Origin: Gammaproteobacteria bacterium
GTDB lineage: Bacteria; Pseudomonadota; Gammaproteobacteria; Pseudomonadales; Azotimanducaceae
Assembly (NCBI GenBank): GCA_002690865.1
Contig: NZGG01000031.1
Location: 62,001-126,000 of the forward strand
Length of the DNA stretch: 64,000 bases
Direction of reading: 5' to 3'
Positions 8,781 to 19,089 of this stretch are shown here, one piece after another (within the stretch, counting starts at the first letter, position 1; each line of letters starts with the position of its first letter). A model generated the notes under the pieces. The model had not been told where the DNA came from and ran no database searches. It saw nothing but the letters and a program-made list of their open reading frames with translations. The translations under genes and the position numbers were made by a program.

Positions 8781-10058
8781 TTACTTTTGGTTATCCGCTT
8801 GACGCATACGTTCAAGGGCCGTGAAAAAAAATTTTTCATCACCGAGACCGCCAGCCTTAGTTACTATGGATATGGGATCTGCACTTGCCTCATGGCAATA
8901 TCCACCAGCTAGATTATCAAATGAGGATACTTGTACTTGTTCAATATTCAATGACTTGAAAAACTGGCCCGAGGTTTCACCGCCAGCAACTACAAACTTT
9001 CTTACACCTAGATCTTTTAATGCTGCAGCGCTGCTTCCAAGAATCTCATCAGCCAACGCAGCAGCCCCATCTCGACCGAGTTTTTCTTGGGCGCGTTTAA
9101 CACCGTCTACGTCAGCTGAGGTCGATATGCATATAGGTCCCTTATTGATATTATTTTTTGCCCAATCAATAATCTTGTTAAGAAAATTTGAGTTACTCAT
9201 CGCTTCAACCAAGTCGACTCTGAAAACGGGGTGTTTGTCTTCGAAGTGACTTACCTGCCGTTGTGTGTTTCCTGCGCAACTACCGGCAATAACTGCTTCA
9301 TATCCGGGAGCGGGGGGTAATAGTGAGCGTTGTTTAACTTTTCGTTCGGTATTTAACCAGGTGCGCGCCATAAACATTGGAATAGCATCGGCTCCACTTG
9401 TTAGTGGCCAATCAGTCGTTAGTTCGGCAATTCGGGTGACGTCATCATCATCGACTGCATCTACGATAAATAAGTTTGCACCATCGGCTATTTGCCGGGA
9501 GATATAGTCATCACAAGCTGCCTTGCCAGCTACTAACTGACTATGTGGAACCAGGCTTACTTTGGACTTGCTTTGTGATTGCAGTACTTCAACAAGATTA
9601 GAGTTCGTCATAGGAGTAACTGGGTCAAAGCGCTTCCCAGACTCGCCCAGCATGGTCCCTCCTAAAAACATTCTCCCTTGGAAAATAGTAACGGAATATT
9701 CTGGAAATGCGGGGCAGAAAATGACTCTATCAGTCTTCGTTGTTTTCATGAGCGCTTCACCAATGGGACCGATATTTCCATCATCTGTGGAGTCAAAAGT
9801 TGCACAATACTTGTAGTAGATTCTTTTTGTATTTTTTTCGAGAAGCCCTTCTGCAGAATGTTGTGCGTCTGCTGCTGCCTCTTTCGGAGGAATCAATCTG
9901 ATCTTTCTTCCTATGACGACAGCTTCGGCGTCATCACTCAGGTTATCGAGTGCTTCTACAGACGTTACGAGGGGACAGCGAACTCCCTCTCTCTCAAGCA
10001 GACTAGCAACCATCATCCCTCCCGTGAGATCATCGGCAATTACACCAAGCTCAAGCAT
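8781..10058 (-). CDS. otnK: Four-carbon acid sugar kinase (DUF1537), probable 3-oxo-tetronate kinase
   Basis: A 425-residue DUF1537 kinase. The N-terminal substrate domain begins ELGVIADDLTGGMMVA. The segment YYKYCATFDSTDDGNIGPI with the following FPE, FQGRMFLG and PMTNSNLV blocks is typical of the OtnK subgroup. The C-terminal nucleotide domain has VVAGGETSG and a glycine-rich KAGGLGDEKFF end. Established DUF1537 work shows that OtnK phosphorylates 3-oxo-tetronate at O4 for OtnC to decarboxylate; here otnC follows directly. The gene is divergent from a second DUF1537 kinase across about 160 bases that must hold both promoters. Confidence 0.85.
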   Translation of the reverse strand: MLELGVIADDLTGGMMVASLLEREGVRCPLVTSVEALDNLSDDAEAVVIGRKIRLIPPKEAAADAQHSAEGLLEKNTKRIYYKYCATFDSTDDGNIGPIGEALMKTTKTDRVIFCPAFPEYSVTIFQGRMFLGGTMLGESGKRFDPVTPMTNSNLVEVLQSQSKSKVSLVPHSQLVAGKAACDDYISRQIADGANLFIVDAVDDDDVTRIAELTTDWPLTSGADAIPMFMARTWLNTERKVKQRSLLPPAPGYEAVIAGSCAGNTQRQVSHFEDKHPVFRVDLVEAMSNSNFLNKIIDWAKNNINKGPICISTSADVDGVKRAQEKLGRDGAAALADEILGSSAAALKDLGVRKFVVAGGETSGQFFKSLNIEQVQVSSFDNLAGGYCHEASADPISIVTKAGGLGDEKFFFTALERMRQADNQK

Positions 10059-10216
10059 TCTATTTCTCCTGTTTCCCTACCCGCAAATAAAGAAGCATGA
10101 TATCAGCTTTACCAAATGAGACTAGATATAGATCAGATAAAAAATCATTCACTTCCCTTATTTCTCTGTCTATTGTCCCCTGTTATCCTTAAGCAAAATT
10201 GCTCTTTGGAGAAATG

Positions 10217-11221
10217 ATGCAGGAATTATTCATTACTGCTGATGACCGAACCGGTGCTCTTGAAATTGGCGGTATAGTCGCTAATACGCAATTTTCCGTT
10301 CCAGTCGGCCCGGAAGCAAAAAGTGATATTTGTTGTGTGGTCGATACATGCTCACGCCATTTACATCCAGAGAAGGCCAAACGAATTGTTTTCGAGAAGC
10401 ATCTGCGGGAAGCTAGATTCCACTGTCATAAAATAGATTCTGGACTACGTGGTAATTGGCCTCATGAAATAGAGGCTCTCAATGAATTAGGATACGATGT
10501 GGCATTAATTCCCAGCTATCCGGACGCAGGGAGGAGATGTGACGGTGGTGTTGTTTATATTCAGGATGTGCCTATTTTAGAATCCCCTTTTGGCCAAGAC
10601 CCGCTCACTGCGCCATGCAGTAGCCGACCGGATGAGGTAATCGAGGAGGCTGGTTGCTCGTTCCGAGATACTGTTATCTGGGATGCAAATAATAATATTG
10701 AACTCGATGAAGCGATATCACGATGTCGCCGAGAGAGTCGAGTTTTAGTGGGTCCCAGTGGAGCTATTGGTGCATATGCTGCTAAGGTTTTCCCCAATCT
10801 TATCGCCCAATCTAAGCCAATCGAGCCTCCTGTCCTTATTGTTTGTGGAAGTTTGAATATGCTTAGTCGGCAGCAAATTAGTAACCTCGCCTGCCCTGTA
10901 TTTGGAATGTCAGATATCGTGGATTTCGATGGTATTGCTGTTTTAGAAACCCCATTTCGTTCGGGCTCCATTTCTACAGATGAAGCCTCAGGGACCGCTC
11001 AAGCGATTGCAGACAAGGTTCGAGATATTGATTATGAGACGATATTTGTTATTGGTGGTGACACAGCGGGTGCGATAGTGGGAGATAAAACGCTAGAGGT
11101 TTTAGGTACAGTGGATACAGGTATACCTATTGCTAGGTTTGGCGATAAATATCTTGTGACTAAAGGTGGTGGGATAGGCGCTTCGGATACATTAGTTAAG
11201 TTATTGGGAGATATCACATGA
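10217..11221 (+). CDS. dtnK: Second four-carbon acid sugar kinase (DUF1537), probable D-threonate kinase
   Basis: A 334-residue DUF1537 protein starting QELFITADDRTGALEIGG, with KIDSGLRGNWPHEI and a C-terminal VIGGDTAGA and KGGGIGASDTL nucleotide region. It is shorter than OtnK and belongs to a different subgroup. The start is the ATG at 10217 because GGAG at 10208-10211 is correctly spaced there; an earlier TTG at 10199 is less likely. It overlaps pdxA2 by ATGA. The kinase plus PdxA2 pairing is the known D-threonate (or D-erythronate) route: phosphorylation, then oxidation with decarboxylation to dihydroxyacetone phosphate. The exact stereoisomer cannot be read from sequence. Confidence 0.75.
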   Translation: MQELFITADDRTGALEIGGIVANTQFSVPVGPEAKSDICCVVDTCSRHLHPEKAKRIVFEKHLREARFHCHKIDSGLRGNWPHEIEALNELGYDVALIPSYPDAGRRCDGGVVYIQDVPILESPFGQDPLTAPCSSRPDEVIEEAGCSFRDTVIWDANNNIELDEAISRCRRESRVLVGPSGAIGAYAAKVFPNLIAQSKPIEPPVLIVCGSLNMLSRQQISNLACPVFGMSDIVDFDGIAVLETPFRSGSISTDEASGTAQAIADKVRDIDYETIFVIGGDTAGAIVGDKTLEVLGTVDTGIPIARFGDKYLVTKGGGIGASDTLVKLLGDIT

Positions 11222-12189
11222 TGCCTATGGCAATTACGATGGGTGACGCGTCTGGCGTAGGTCCCGAGATTATTTTGCGTCGATATGCTGCTGGTGATCT
11301 CGATGAGAATGTCTTAATTTATGGTGATGCAGAAGTTCTGAGAGCAGGTTCTGAGTTGCTTGATCTGTCTATCGAGCTAAATATAGTTGAGAAGGGATCA
11401 GAAATTATATTGGACCGACTCAATATAATTGATTTAGCCAGACTGGATAAGAAACAACTGACTCCAGGATTAATGAATAAGCTATCTGCATCTGCCGCGC
11501 GCGACTACGTTGAGAAGGCAACACTGGACTCAATAGATGGGATTGTATCTGGTGTAGTGACCATGCCTATGAACAAGGAAGCAACACAAATGAGTGATCC
11601 TTCATTTATTGGGCATACCGAATATATTGCTGAACTCTGTGGCACGGATAATTTCTCGATGATGCTTACCACTAAAGATGTTGCAGTCGCGCATATTAGC
11701 ACTCATGTTTCTTTAGCAAATGCTATTCGTTTGGTGACTAGAGAGAGAGTTACTAGTGTCATTGAGCTTACTCATGAGACACTAGCTCGATTTATCCCAA
11801 GTCCTCGTATTGCAGTCTGCGGCCTAAATCCTCATGCTGGCGAGAACGGCTTGTTCGGAGATGAGGATTCAAAGATTATTTCTCTTGCGATCGAGTCAAT
11901 CAAAAGCACAGGAGTTGAGGTTTCGGGTCCATTTCCTGCGGATACGGTTTTTTATCAAGCGATCCATAATGACCGATATGATGCGATCGTGTGTATGTAT
12001 CATGATCAGGGCCATGGACCTATGAAACTCATTGGGTTTGAATCCGCAGTTAACGTTACCATTGGGCTACCAATCATACGTACATCTGTAGATCACGGTA
12101 CGGCCTTCGATATTGCATGGCAAGGTAAAGCATTTACTTCTTCGTTAGGTCATGCCCTGGATTATGCTTGGAAACTAGCGGGGCGTTAA
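11218..12189 (+). CDS. pdxA2: PdxA2-type 4-phospho-D-threonate/erythronate 3-dehydrogenase
   Basis: A 323-residue member of the PdxA family, NAD- and metal-dependent oxidative decarboxylases of 4-phosphohydroxy acids. Family blocks are GDASGVGPEI near the start, the GHTEYIAEL segment, metal His residues in HISTHVS, GLNPHAGENGLFG and YHDQGHGPMK, and TSVDHGTAFDIAWQGKA close to the C-terminus. The overlapping upstream DUF1537 kinase points to sugar-acid catabolism (PdxA2) rather than vitamin B6 synthesis (PdxA), where neighbours would be ksgA/surA. The first two codons are both ATG, so the start could be 11221. Confidence 0.85.
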   Translation: MMPMAITMGDASGVGPEIILRRYAAGDLDENVLIYGDAEVLRAGSELLDLSIELNIVEKGSEIILDRLNIIDLARLDKKQLTPGLMNKLSASAARDYVEKATLDSIDGIVSGVVTMPMNKEATQMSDPSFIGHTEYIAELCGTDNFSMMLTTKDVAVAHISTHVSLANAIRLVTRERVTSVIELTHETLARFIPSPRIAVCGLNPHAGENGLFGDEDSKIISLAIESIKSTGVEVSGPFPADTVFYQAIHNDRYDAIVCMYHDQGHGPMKLIGFESAVNVTIGLPIIRTSVDHGTAFDIAWQGKAFTSSLGHALDYAWKLAGR

Positions 12190-12275
12190 TTTTTTTAAGG
12201 TAATAATCTGTTAAGTTATTTTATTGGGAAGTAAAAGTTTACGTTAATTTTGAATTATCGAGTGAGGGTACAGCA

Positions 12276-13064
12276 ATGGATTTAGGTGTTAGAGGCAAGG
12301 TTGCTATTATAACCGGTGGCAGTAACGGTATTGGAAGAGCGGCTGCGGAAAGACTTTCTATGGAGGGAGCACTTGTTGCTATTGTCTCTAGAACCCAATC
12401 CGATTTGGATCGGGTTGCAGGCCAAATTGGTGAGTTGTCCGGCAATGAGGTGATCGGTATCGCCGCAGATGTTAGTGACGAAAAGGCAGTTGAATTGATG
12501 GTTGGAAAAGTCGTCAGCAAATGGAATCGTATTGATATATTAGTTAATAATGCAGGCACATCTATGGGGTCAACTTTTGAAGCGATGACTAATGAGATGG
12601 TAGAAAAAGATTTCGCTCTAAAAGTTATGGGAGCAATTTATTGTACGCGCCATGTTTTACCCTATCTTAAGCAAGCTGGTGGGTCTATTTGTAACACCAC
12701 GACCCCAGGAGGCAAGGCGCCTGGAGCTGGAAGCCAGCCTACGGCCTTGTCTCGTGCTTCGGGTATTTCTCTGACTAAAAGTTGGTCCAAAGAGTTTGCT
12801 GAGCATGGCGTTCGGGTAAACACAGTTTGTGTTGGTTTGCTTAAGAGTAGACAGCATGCTCGTCGTTGGGAAGCTGCTCAGCATAAAAATCCAAATGTCT
12901 CGCTTGAAGAACACTATGAGTCGATGGGACGGAATGTCCCTATGGGTCGTGTTGGCGAGGCCGCGGAGGCAGGCGATGTTATCGCTTTTCTTTGTTCCGA
13001 GAGTGCGAGTTATGTAACAGGAGCCTCAGTTAATGTTGATGGTGGTACAGCTCCTGTAGTCTGA
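12276..13064 (+). CDS. Short-chain dehydrogenase/reductase with non-canonical active site
   Basis: A 262-residue SDR with a clear nucleotide-binding fold: TGGSNGIG at 13-20, NNAG at 91-94, and a C-terminal YVTGASVNVDGG. The catalytic centre is atypical. Where classical SDRs have Y-x-x-x-K, this one has T156-A-L-S-R160, and the Ser position falls in a run of Thr (141-143). Only the Asn-type structural positions are kept. It may bind cofactor without normal redox chemistry, or catalyse with other residues. It follows pdxA2 on the same strand after 86 bases and could act in the threonate route, but that is inference from position only. Confidence 0.85.
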   Translation: MDLGVRGKVAIITGGSNGIGRAAAERLSMEGALVAIVSRTQSDLDRVAGQIGELSGNEVIGIAADVSDEKAVELMVGKVVSKWNRIDILVNNAGTSMGSTFEAMTNEMVEKDFALKVMGAIYCTRHVLPYLKQAGGSICNTTTPGGKAPGAGSQPTALSRASGISLTKSWSKEFAEHGVRVNTVCVGLLKSRQHARRWEAAQHKNPNVSLEEHYESMGRNVPMGRVGEAAEAGDVIAFLCSESASYVTGASVNVDGGTAPVV

Positions 13065-13089
13065 GACTTTTTCTTATTTCCCCAATTGA

Positions 13090-14085
13090 TCACGCGGCTA
13101 ACGCCATGGCCGCCTCCATTGCGATTTCATAGGAGTTTAAACGAGCCTGGTGATCGAAAATGGAAGACACCAGAATAAGCTCGTCGGCGTTATGTTGTTC
13201 GATGAAGTCCCGCATCCCTTCTCGAATAGCATTGACATCGCCAAAAGCCGCGCAGCGTGGAGTATTCTCAAGTATGTAAATTTCTTCTTGTGAGAGTTGC
13301 TGGCGTAAATTTGCTACAGGCTTTGGTAATTGACGTGGTTTTCCTTTCTGCATGCTGAGTAGGGAAATAATAGATGAACTTCTCAGATATTCCGCTTCTT
13401 CGTTCGTTTCAGCTGCACATACATTGAAGCCAAGCATCAAGTATGGCACTTTAAGTTGATCTGAAGGTTTGAAATTATCTCGATATACATCTATCGCTTG
13501 TTTGAGCATGGCTGGTGCAAAATGTGAAGCAAATACGAAAGGCAGGCCCAGAATACCGGCCAGTTGAGCACCGAACAAACTCGATCCAAGAATCCATAGA
13601 GGTACATACGTGCCTTCACCGGGTATGGCAGAGACTCGTGCATTGGAATCGCTTTCTTTGAAGTAGTTTTGAAGTTCTAAGACATCATTGGGAAAATCAT
13701 CAATATTTCCTGCGAGGGTTCGCCTCAGGGCACGAGCAGTATTCTGATCAGTACCGGGAGCTCTTCCCAAACCTAGATCGATTCTATCCGGGTATAGAGA
13801 TGCCAGAGTCCCAAACTGCTCCGCTATGACGAGGGGGGAGTGATTGGGCAGCATTATTCCGCCAGCTCCGACTCGGATATTGGAAGTACCCCCTGCTAAA
13901 TGACTGATGACCACGGCTGTTGCGGCGCTGGCGATACCTCGCATGTTATGGTGTTCAGCTACCCAGTAACGTTCATATCCCCATTGTTCTCCATGTTGGA
14001 TAAGATCAAGAGAATTAGCAAGAGCGGCACTAGGGTTACTACCTTCCGTAATTGGAGAGAGATCCAGAATAGAAATTTTTGTCAT
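13090..14085 (-). CDS. Luciferase-like flavin-dependent monooxygenase
   Basis: A 331-residue bacterial luciferase-like (LLM class) TIM-barrel protein resembling E. coli YhbW. Visible blocks are [40 protein letters not shown] and [11 protein letters not shown], typical of FMNH2-dependent two-component monooxygenases that need a separate flavin reductase. It overlaps the upstream quinone-oxidoreductase-like gene by four bases, so the two are coupled. No flavin reductase gene is visible nearby. The substrate is unknown. Confidence 0.85.
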   Translation of the reverse strand: MTKISILDLSPITEGSNPSAALANSLDLIQHGEQWGYERYWVAEHHNMRGIASAATAVVISHLAGGTSNIRVGAGGIMLPNHSPLVIAEQFGTLASLYPDRIDLGLGRAPGTDQNTARALRRTLAGNIDDFPNDVLELQNYFKESDSNARVSAIPGEGTYVPLWILGSSLFGAQLAGILGLPFVFASHFAPAMLKQAIDVYRDNFKPSDQLKVPYLMLGFNVCAAETNEEAEYLRSSSIISLLSMQKGKPRQLPKPVANLRQQLSQEEIYILENTPRCAAFGDVNAIREGMRDFIEQHNADELILVSSIFDHQARLNSYEIAMEAAMALAA

Positions 14086-15041
14086 GTGACCAATACTTTA
14101 CCAATTACTCGACGGTCTATTATTACCTGAAATGCTTGAACTATTTCATCCATCTTATAACGATGAGAGATATGAGGTTTTATTAGACCTTTGACCAAAT
14201 AGTCCACTAGGGTTTCAGCGTATTCGTCAAACAAGGCTGGTCGTTTCTGTTGAAGACTATTCACCGTATATCCAATAACGGAGGCATCTTTCACTAATAG
14301 ATGGTTGGTTTTTGCCAAAGCCGGACGACCGCTCGTAAACCCAACAATGAGAATTCTGCCATAAGGAGCGATACATCTCATGGACTCATCAAAAATATCA
14401 CCTCCCACAGGATCGTAAATAACATCAGCACCAAGGTCCTGAGTGAGATCTTTAACTTTCTCTCGGAACCCATTTGAGTAGTTGATAATTTCATCAGCAC
14501 CCAATTGTTTAACGATGGCTAGTTTTTCATCGGAACTTGCGGTGGCGATGACTCTCGCACCCATGAGTTTGCCAAGATCCACAGCAGCTAAGCCAACCCC
14601 ACCGGCGGCACCATGGACCAGTAAGGTTTCGTTTGGCTGTAATTGAGCTATATGGAGTCCATAAAAAGCTGTCATGTAGGTGTTACCGAAAGCAGCAGCC
14701 AGCTCTAGATCAATATCGTCGGGCAATTTCCTGACTTTTGATTCGGACACATTAATAAGTTCCACACAACCACCTGCTGAAGTTACCTTATCTCCTGGTT
14801 TTATGGATGTAACATTTTTTCCAACACAGGTAATGATCCCACTTCCATCACCACCTACAATATATGGGGGGGTTCGATTATCTTGGTAGTTACCCGCCAT
14901 TCGCACGAGATCAGCGAATGCTATACCTCTGTACTTGAGATTTATTTGAACTTCATCAGGTTTGGGGGTGTCCGGAGGCTCAATTTCCTTTACGACAAGA
15001 TCCTTAGGGCCACCAAATTTTTCGCAGAAAACAGCTTTCAA
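14082..15041 (-). CDS. NADPH:quinone oxidoreductase-like MDR protein
   Basis: A 319-residue zinc-independent medium-chain dehydrogenase of the quinone oxidoreductase (QOR, Qor/YhdH-like) group. The N-terminal GroES-like domain opens [17 protein letters not shown]. The nucleotide domain carries [20 protein letters not shown] and later YDPVGGD. The Cys/His zinc ligands of alcohol dehydrogenases are absent, as expected for QOR. It sits between another MDR gene (4-base gap) and the LLM monooxygenase (4-base overlap), forming a three-gene oxidoreductase operon. The likely role is reduction of quinones or enones; the specific substrate is unknown. Confidence 0.85.
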   Translation of the reverse strand: MKAVFCEKFGGPKDLVVKEIEPPDTPKPDEVQINLKYRGIAFADLVRMAGNYQDNRTPPYIVGGDGSGIITCVGKNVTSIKPGDKVTSAGGCVELINVSESKVRKLPDDIDLELAAAFGNTYMTAFYGLHIAQLQPNETLLVHGAAGGVGLAAVDLGKLMGARVIATASSDEKLAIVKQLGADEIINYSNGFREKVKDLTQDLGADVIYDPVGGDIFDESMRCIAPYGRILIVGFTSGRPALAKTNHLLVKDASVIGYTVNSLQQKRPALFDEYAETLVDYLVKGLIKPHISHRYKMDEIVQAFQVIIDRRVIGKVLVT

Positions 15042-15045
15042 TTAC

Positions 15046-16050
15046 TTAATCCTCCACGCGAATTACACGTGTCCCCACATTGCCTCCTGCCAGCAAGTCA
15101 ACGAACGCGGCTGGAGCCTGTTCCAAGCCGTGAAACTCATCGTTAATTGGAGAAAAAATTCCAGATTTTATCCAGTTTTTCATTTCTTCTCTCGCAGCAG
15201 CGTATTTCTCGGCATAATCAAATATCAGGAAACCTTGCATTCGAATTCTTTTGTTTACGAGAAGACCGGGGATTCCGGTAGGAGACCCAGCGGGACTTGA
15301 TGTGTCGTATTGAGATACCACGCCGCAGCAGATGATACACGAATGCTCATTCATGCGTCGTAACGCCATGCCCAAGATATCGCCGCCAGTGTTATCGAAA
15401 TAAATGTCTACGCCTTTTTGACAGGCATCTTTCAGCTCACCACGAAAATTTTCAGACCGGTATGAAACCGCCGCATCATAACCAACTTTACTACGTAAAA
15501 GTTCACACTTTTCTGTTGTGCTAGTAATACCGATTGTTTGGCATCCCTTTATTTTGGCAATTTGACCAACAATATGTCCAACTGATCCGGCAGCAGCGGA
15601 TACCAATACGGTATTACCCTCATTCAGATCTCCAACATCTGTAAGTCCAAAGTATGCGGTAAGCCCATTTGTTCCTAGAGCACCTAGATAATGGGCTGGA
15701 TCAATATCATCCATTACTTTAAGTAGGCCTTCAGCCTTATGCACAGAGTAATCCTGCCAGCCTGTACTGCAGACAACTAGGTCTCCAGGGCTGAGTATTT
15801 CAGAATTCGATTTTTCTATTCGAGCGACACCAGTCCCGCCCATAACGATGTCTGTTTTTGGCGCCCCTGCATAGCTAGCACTTCCTTGCATTCCTGCGCG
15901 ACTACCCGCACCAACTGAAATTACAAGAGTTTTGCAAAGAACTTCTCCTTCACCTGGGTTAGGTATCTCGTTGGAATCTAGTCTGTAATTGGATTTCGAT
16001 AGTTTATCCTCTGGTAACGAGTCAATCAGTATTTGTCTGTTCTCTTTCAT
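15046..16050 (-). CDS. NADP-dependent MDR oxidoreductase (CurA/leukotriene B4 dehydrogenase-like)
   Basis: A 334-residue MDR protein of the enone/alkenal reductase group (CurA, PTGR-like). The start is the ATG at 16050 because GGGGAG precedes it by 4 bases; in-frame starts at 16062 and 16122 are poorly placed, the first lying on the ribosome site itself. Blocks include GALGTNGLTAYFGL, VSAAAGSVGHIVGQIAKIKG and DIYFDNTGGDIL, with NKRIRMQGFLIFDYAEKY near the C-terminus. This family reduces alpha,beta-unsaturated ketones and aldehydes with NADPH. It heads the three-gene minus-strand operon and is divergent from iorAB-type genes. Confidence 0.85.
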   Translation of the reverse strand: MKENRQILIDSLPEDKLSKSNYRLDSNEIPNPGEGEVLCKTLVISVGAGSRAGMQGSASYAGAPKTDIVMGGTGVARIEKSNSEILSPGDLVVCSTGWQDYSVHKAEGLLKVMDDIDPAHYLGALGTNGLTAYFGLTDVGDLNEGNTVLVSAAAGSVGHIVGQIAKIKGCQTIGITSTTEKCELLRSKVGYDAAVSYRSENFRGELKDACQKGVDIYFDNTGGDILGMALRRMNEHSCIICCGVVSQYDTSSPAGSPTGIPGLLVNKRIRMQGFLIFDYAEKYAAAREEMKNWIKSGIFSPINDEFHGLEQAPAAFVDLLAGGNVGTRVIRVED

Positions 16051-16280
16051 CTTACTCCCCATTTGGAAATAAACTGCATGTGTTAGATTACTTATTGTAA
16101 CTTGCCTTATTCGATAAGGCATTGACCGAAGCTGAGTTTCAGTTAATTGTTTTATGATCTAAGATTGTCGATATTATGGTTATGGAATGGATATTATTTC
16201 AATAGTATAAGGATCTAATGCACTGCATCGGCTAAAAATATCCTAAATATATTCAGTACTTTTAAGTTAGGGAGCGAGAA

Positions 16281-16808
16281 ATGCCTGAATACAAACTCAA
16301 TATAAATGGTCAAGTTCGAAAAGTAGATGTCCACCAGGACATGCCCCTTCTTTGGGTATTGCGGGATAGACTTGGTCTTGTTGGAGCTAAGTATGGTTGT
16401 GGTATCGGCCTCTGCGGTGCCTGTACCGTTCATGTCGACGATGTAGCTACAAAATCTTGTATGGTGACAATTGCGGATTTAGCTGATGCAGACATTAAGA
16501 CGATTGAAGGTCTAGCAAACGGTACTATTTTACATCCAGTACAAAAGGCGTGGATTGAAAAGGACGTTGCACAATGCGGCTACTGCCAGACTGGACAAAT
16601 CATGTCTGCAGCAGCCTTATTAGAGGATAATCCTAATCCTTCTGACGATGATATTGACCTAGCAATGGAGGGAAATTATTGTCGTTGTGGAACATACGGT
16701 AGGATACGTGAGGCCATCCATATCGCAGCAACTGCAATCACGGCATCCAAAATCTCGTCTGATAAAAATCCTGTTGAATACTGGGAACCATTGGAGGGGC
16801 AGGTATGA
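16281..16808 (+). CDS. iorA: Molybdenum hydroxylase 2Fe-2S subunit (IorA-like)
   Basis: A 175-residue protein with the two iron-sulfur domains of xanthine-oxidase-family small subunits. The plant-type cluster uses C40, C45, C48 and C60 ([13 protein letters not shown]). The second cluster uses C99, C102, C134 and C136 (QCGYCQTGQ and CRCGTY). It passes electrons from the molybdenum subunit encoded next, with which it overlaps by ATGA. It has no signal peptide and is probably carried across the membrane with its Tat-exported partner, as in isoquinoline 1-oxidoreductase and related aldehyde dehydrogenases. GGGAGCGAG lies just before the ATG. Confidence 0.85.
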   Translation: MPEYKLNINGQVRKVDVHQDMPLLWVLRDRLGLVGAKYGCGIGLCGACTVHVDDVATKSCMVTIADLADADIKTIEGLANGTILHPVQKAWIEKDVAQCGYCQTGQIMSAAALLEDNPNPSDDDIDLAMEGNYCRCGTYGRIREAIHIAATAITASKISSDKNPVEYWEPLEGQV

Positions 16809-19039
16809 ACAGTCAATTAGTAGATGAAATTACCAGAGAAATTACTAATACCCAAATAACTCGCCGGGGATTGCTACAGCTGGCCGGTTTGGCGGGAGGG
16901 GGCTTAGTATTGGCCTCTGCAGCACCGAATCTTTTAGCTAATGAATTGGGAACGTTAGTTGGCTCTGGTGAACTCAATGCATTTGTTCGGTTATCTTCAG
17001 ACGGGACCATTACTATTTATTCTGCCCGTCCGGATATGGGACAAGGAGTCAAGACATCACTTCCCATGATTGTAGCAGAGGAAATGGGAGCGAAGTGGTC
17101 AGATGTTGTTGTGCTTCAGTCAAGCGTGAGTAAAAAATACGGAGCACAATGGGCAGGTGGCTCAATGTCGATTGCATCTAGTTTCGATCAAATGAGGGAG
17201 ATGGGTGCCTCTGCCAGAGAGATGCTCATCGGTGCGGCATCAGAATTTTTAGAATTACCACCATCTGAATTTAATGTTTCTAATAGCGAAGTTATTCATT
17301 CTTCAGGAAAAAAGTTGAGTTTTGGTGAGTTGGCAGCGAGAGCAGCACGGCAACCAGTTCCAAAGTCAGGCTCCCTTGTATTTAAGGACAAAGATGACTA
17401 TACAATTATTGGTACTTCTGTTTCTGGCGTTGACAATATCGAGATTGTTACTGGGCTTGCCTTGTTTGGTATAGACACTGAAGTACCAGATATGCTTTAT
17501 GCTGCATATTATAAATGTCCGGCAATCGGTGGAGACATCGTGGAGGCTAACCTAGAAGATATTAGGAAGTTACCAGGGATTGTTGATGCATTTATCATCA
17601 AAGGAAATGGCAACGAAAGACAACTGCTTTCTGGGGTCGCTGTTGTTGGTGATAGTACTTGGGCGGTTTTCGACGCGGAGAAAAAGCTCAAAATTATATG
17701 GGATAATTCCAATGCCTCCAAGGACAGCTGGAGTGGGTTGGTGGAGACAGCCAAAAAACTAGAGGGTGGTGAAGGCGATAACCTTGTTTATAACAAAGGC
17801 GATGTGGTGCAGGCATTCGCTGATAAATCCAATAAGATTATCGAAGGCTCTTATAGCTATTCCTTTGTTGCACATCTTTGTTTAGAGCCGATGAATTGCA
17901 CCGCTTCGTATAGGTTTGGGTCGGGAGGTGAAGAAGATAGTATTGAAATCTGGGCTCCGACGCAAAGTCCCTCGAGTATTGCCCCTGCTATAAAAGAAAT
18001 GTACGGAATCGAGCAGGACCGGATAATAGTTAATGTTACTCGCATGGGTGGGGGTTTTGGCCGGCGTTTCAGTTCTGAGTTTGTGTTTGAGGCGGCAGAG
18101 ATCTCGAGGCACATGAGGTGTCCGATTAAGCTAACTTGGACACGTGAGGATGATATTCAACATGATTATTTCCGAGCTGGTGGTTTCCAACGGCTAAAGG
18201 GTGCAATTGATTCAAAAGGTAAGCTTATTGCTTGGGATCAGCATTATATTGGTATGAGCCGCAATGCTAAGCCTACTTCAGGCTCGCGTTTTTCCCGTAA
18301 TGAGTTCCCATTACCTTACCTTAGCAACGCACGAGGCACATCTACTTTGCTTGAAATAGGCACGCCATGTGGGCCTTGGCGGGCCCCTGGTGCAAATACT
18401 CATGCGTTTGTAGTTCAGAGTTTTATTCATGAGTTAGCGCATCTTGCGGGGCGCGATCACCTGGAGTTTTTGTTAGAGATGTTTGGCGAACGTCCTGAGT
18501 TAAGTTCTAGAAAGATGCGATCTTTGAATACCAGAAGGGCGGCCTTGGTCACTCGTTTAGCTGCAGAAAAGGCTGGATGGGGTCGAGCGCTCAAGGATGG
18601 TAGAGGGCTTGGATTAGCTTTTCATTTTAGTCATGCTGGTCATATTGCGGAGGTTGCTGAAGTATCTGTTGATGCAAGAAAAAAGTTAACGGTGCACAAG
18701 GTGACTGTGGCCGTAGATGTTGGGCCTATCATTAATGTTAGTGGTGCTCTGGCCCAGGTAGAAGGCTCAGTCATTGATGGGCTAAGTGCTCTAATAGGTC
18801 AACGAATTACTATGGAGGACGGTCAGATAGAGCAATCAAATCTTCATGACTATCCGGTTCTTCGTATTTCTGCAGCTCCTGAAGTCGATGTGCATTTTAT
18901 CGAAAGTAATAATCCTCCTACTGGTCTGGGGGAGCCAGCGCTGCCGCCTTTAGCACCAGCGGTGGGTAATGCTATTTTTGCCGCTACAGGACAACGGGTT
19001 AGGAATATGCCTCTCACAACTGAAGGTTACTCTGCCTAG
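16805..19039 (+). CDS. iorB: Molybdenum hydroxylase large subunit (IorB-like), Tat-exported
   Basis: A 744-residue molybdopterin-cytosine-dinucleotide subunit of the isoquinoline oxidoreductase/aldehyde dehydrogenase type. A twin-arginine signal is visible at R20-R21 followed by [17 protein letters not shown]. Cofactor-binding blocks include [35 protein letters not shown] and, near the C-terminus, [12 protein letters not shown], whose Glu is the expected catalytic base. It oxidises an aldehyde or N-heterocycle by water-derived hydroxylation. No cytochrome c subunit and no XdhC/MocA-type maturation gene lies nearby. The natural substrate is unknown. Confidence 0.85.
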   Translation: MNSQLVDEITREITNTQITRRGLLQLAGLAGGGLVLASAAPNLLANELGTLVGSGELNAFVRLSSDGTITIYSARPDMGQGVKTSLPMIVAEEMGAKWSDVVVLQSSVSKKYGAQWAGGSMSIASSFDQMREMGASAREMLIGAASEFLELPPSEFNVSNSEVIHSSGKKLSFGELAARAARQPVPKSGSLVFKDKDDYTIIGTSVSGVDNIEIVTGLALFGIDTEVPDMLYAAYYKCPAIGGDIVEANLEDIRKLPGIVDAFIIKGNGNERQLLSGVAVVGDSTWAVFDAEKKLKIIWDNSNASKDSWSGLVETAKKLEGGEGDNLVYNKGDVVQAFADKSNKIIEGSYSYSFVAHLCLEPMNCTASYRFGSGGEEDSIEIWAPTQSPSSIAPAIKEMYGIEQDRIIVNVTRMGGGFGRRFSSEFVFEAAEISRHMRCPIKLTWTREDDIQHDYFRAGGFQRLKGAIDSKGKLIAWDQHYIGMSRNAKPTSGSRFSRNEFPLPYLSNARGTSTLLEIGTPCGPWRAPGANTHAFVVQSFIHELAHLAGRDHLEFLLEMFGERPELSSRKMRSLNTRRAALVTRLAAEKAGWGRALKDGRGLGLAFHFSHAGHIAEVAEVSVDARKKLTVHKVTVAVDVGPIINVSGALAQVEGSVIDGLSALIGQRITMEDGQIEQSNLHDYPVLRISAAPEVDVHFIESNNPPTGLGEPALPPLAPAVGNAIFAATGQRVRNMPLTTEGYSA

Positions 19040-19089
19040 ACTTTAAAGTGCTATTCGTTAATCGGATGTAATCAAGGTGATGGAAAATA

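Noticed and set aside
8221-10119. Plus-strand open frames opposite otnC and otnK
   Set aside because: Both minus-strand genes have full family motifs; the opposite frames are low-complexity Ser/Pro-rich reading.
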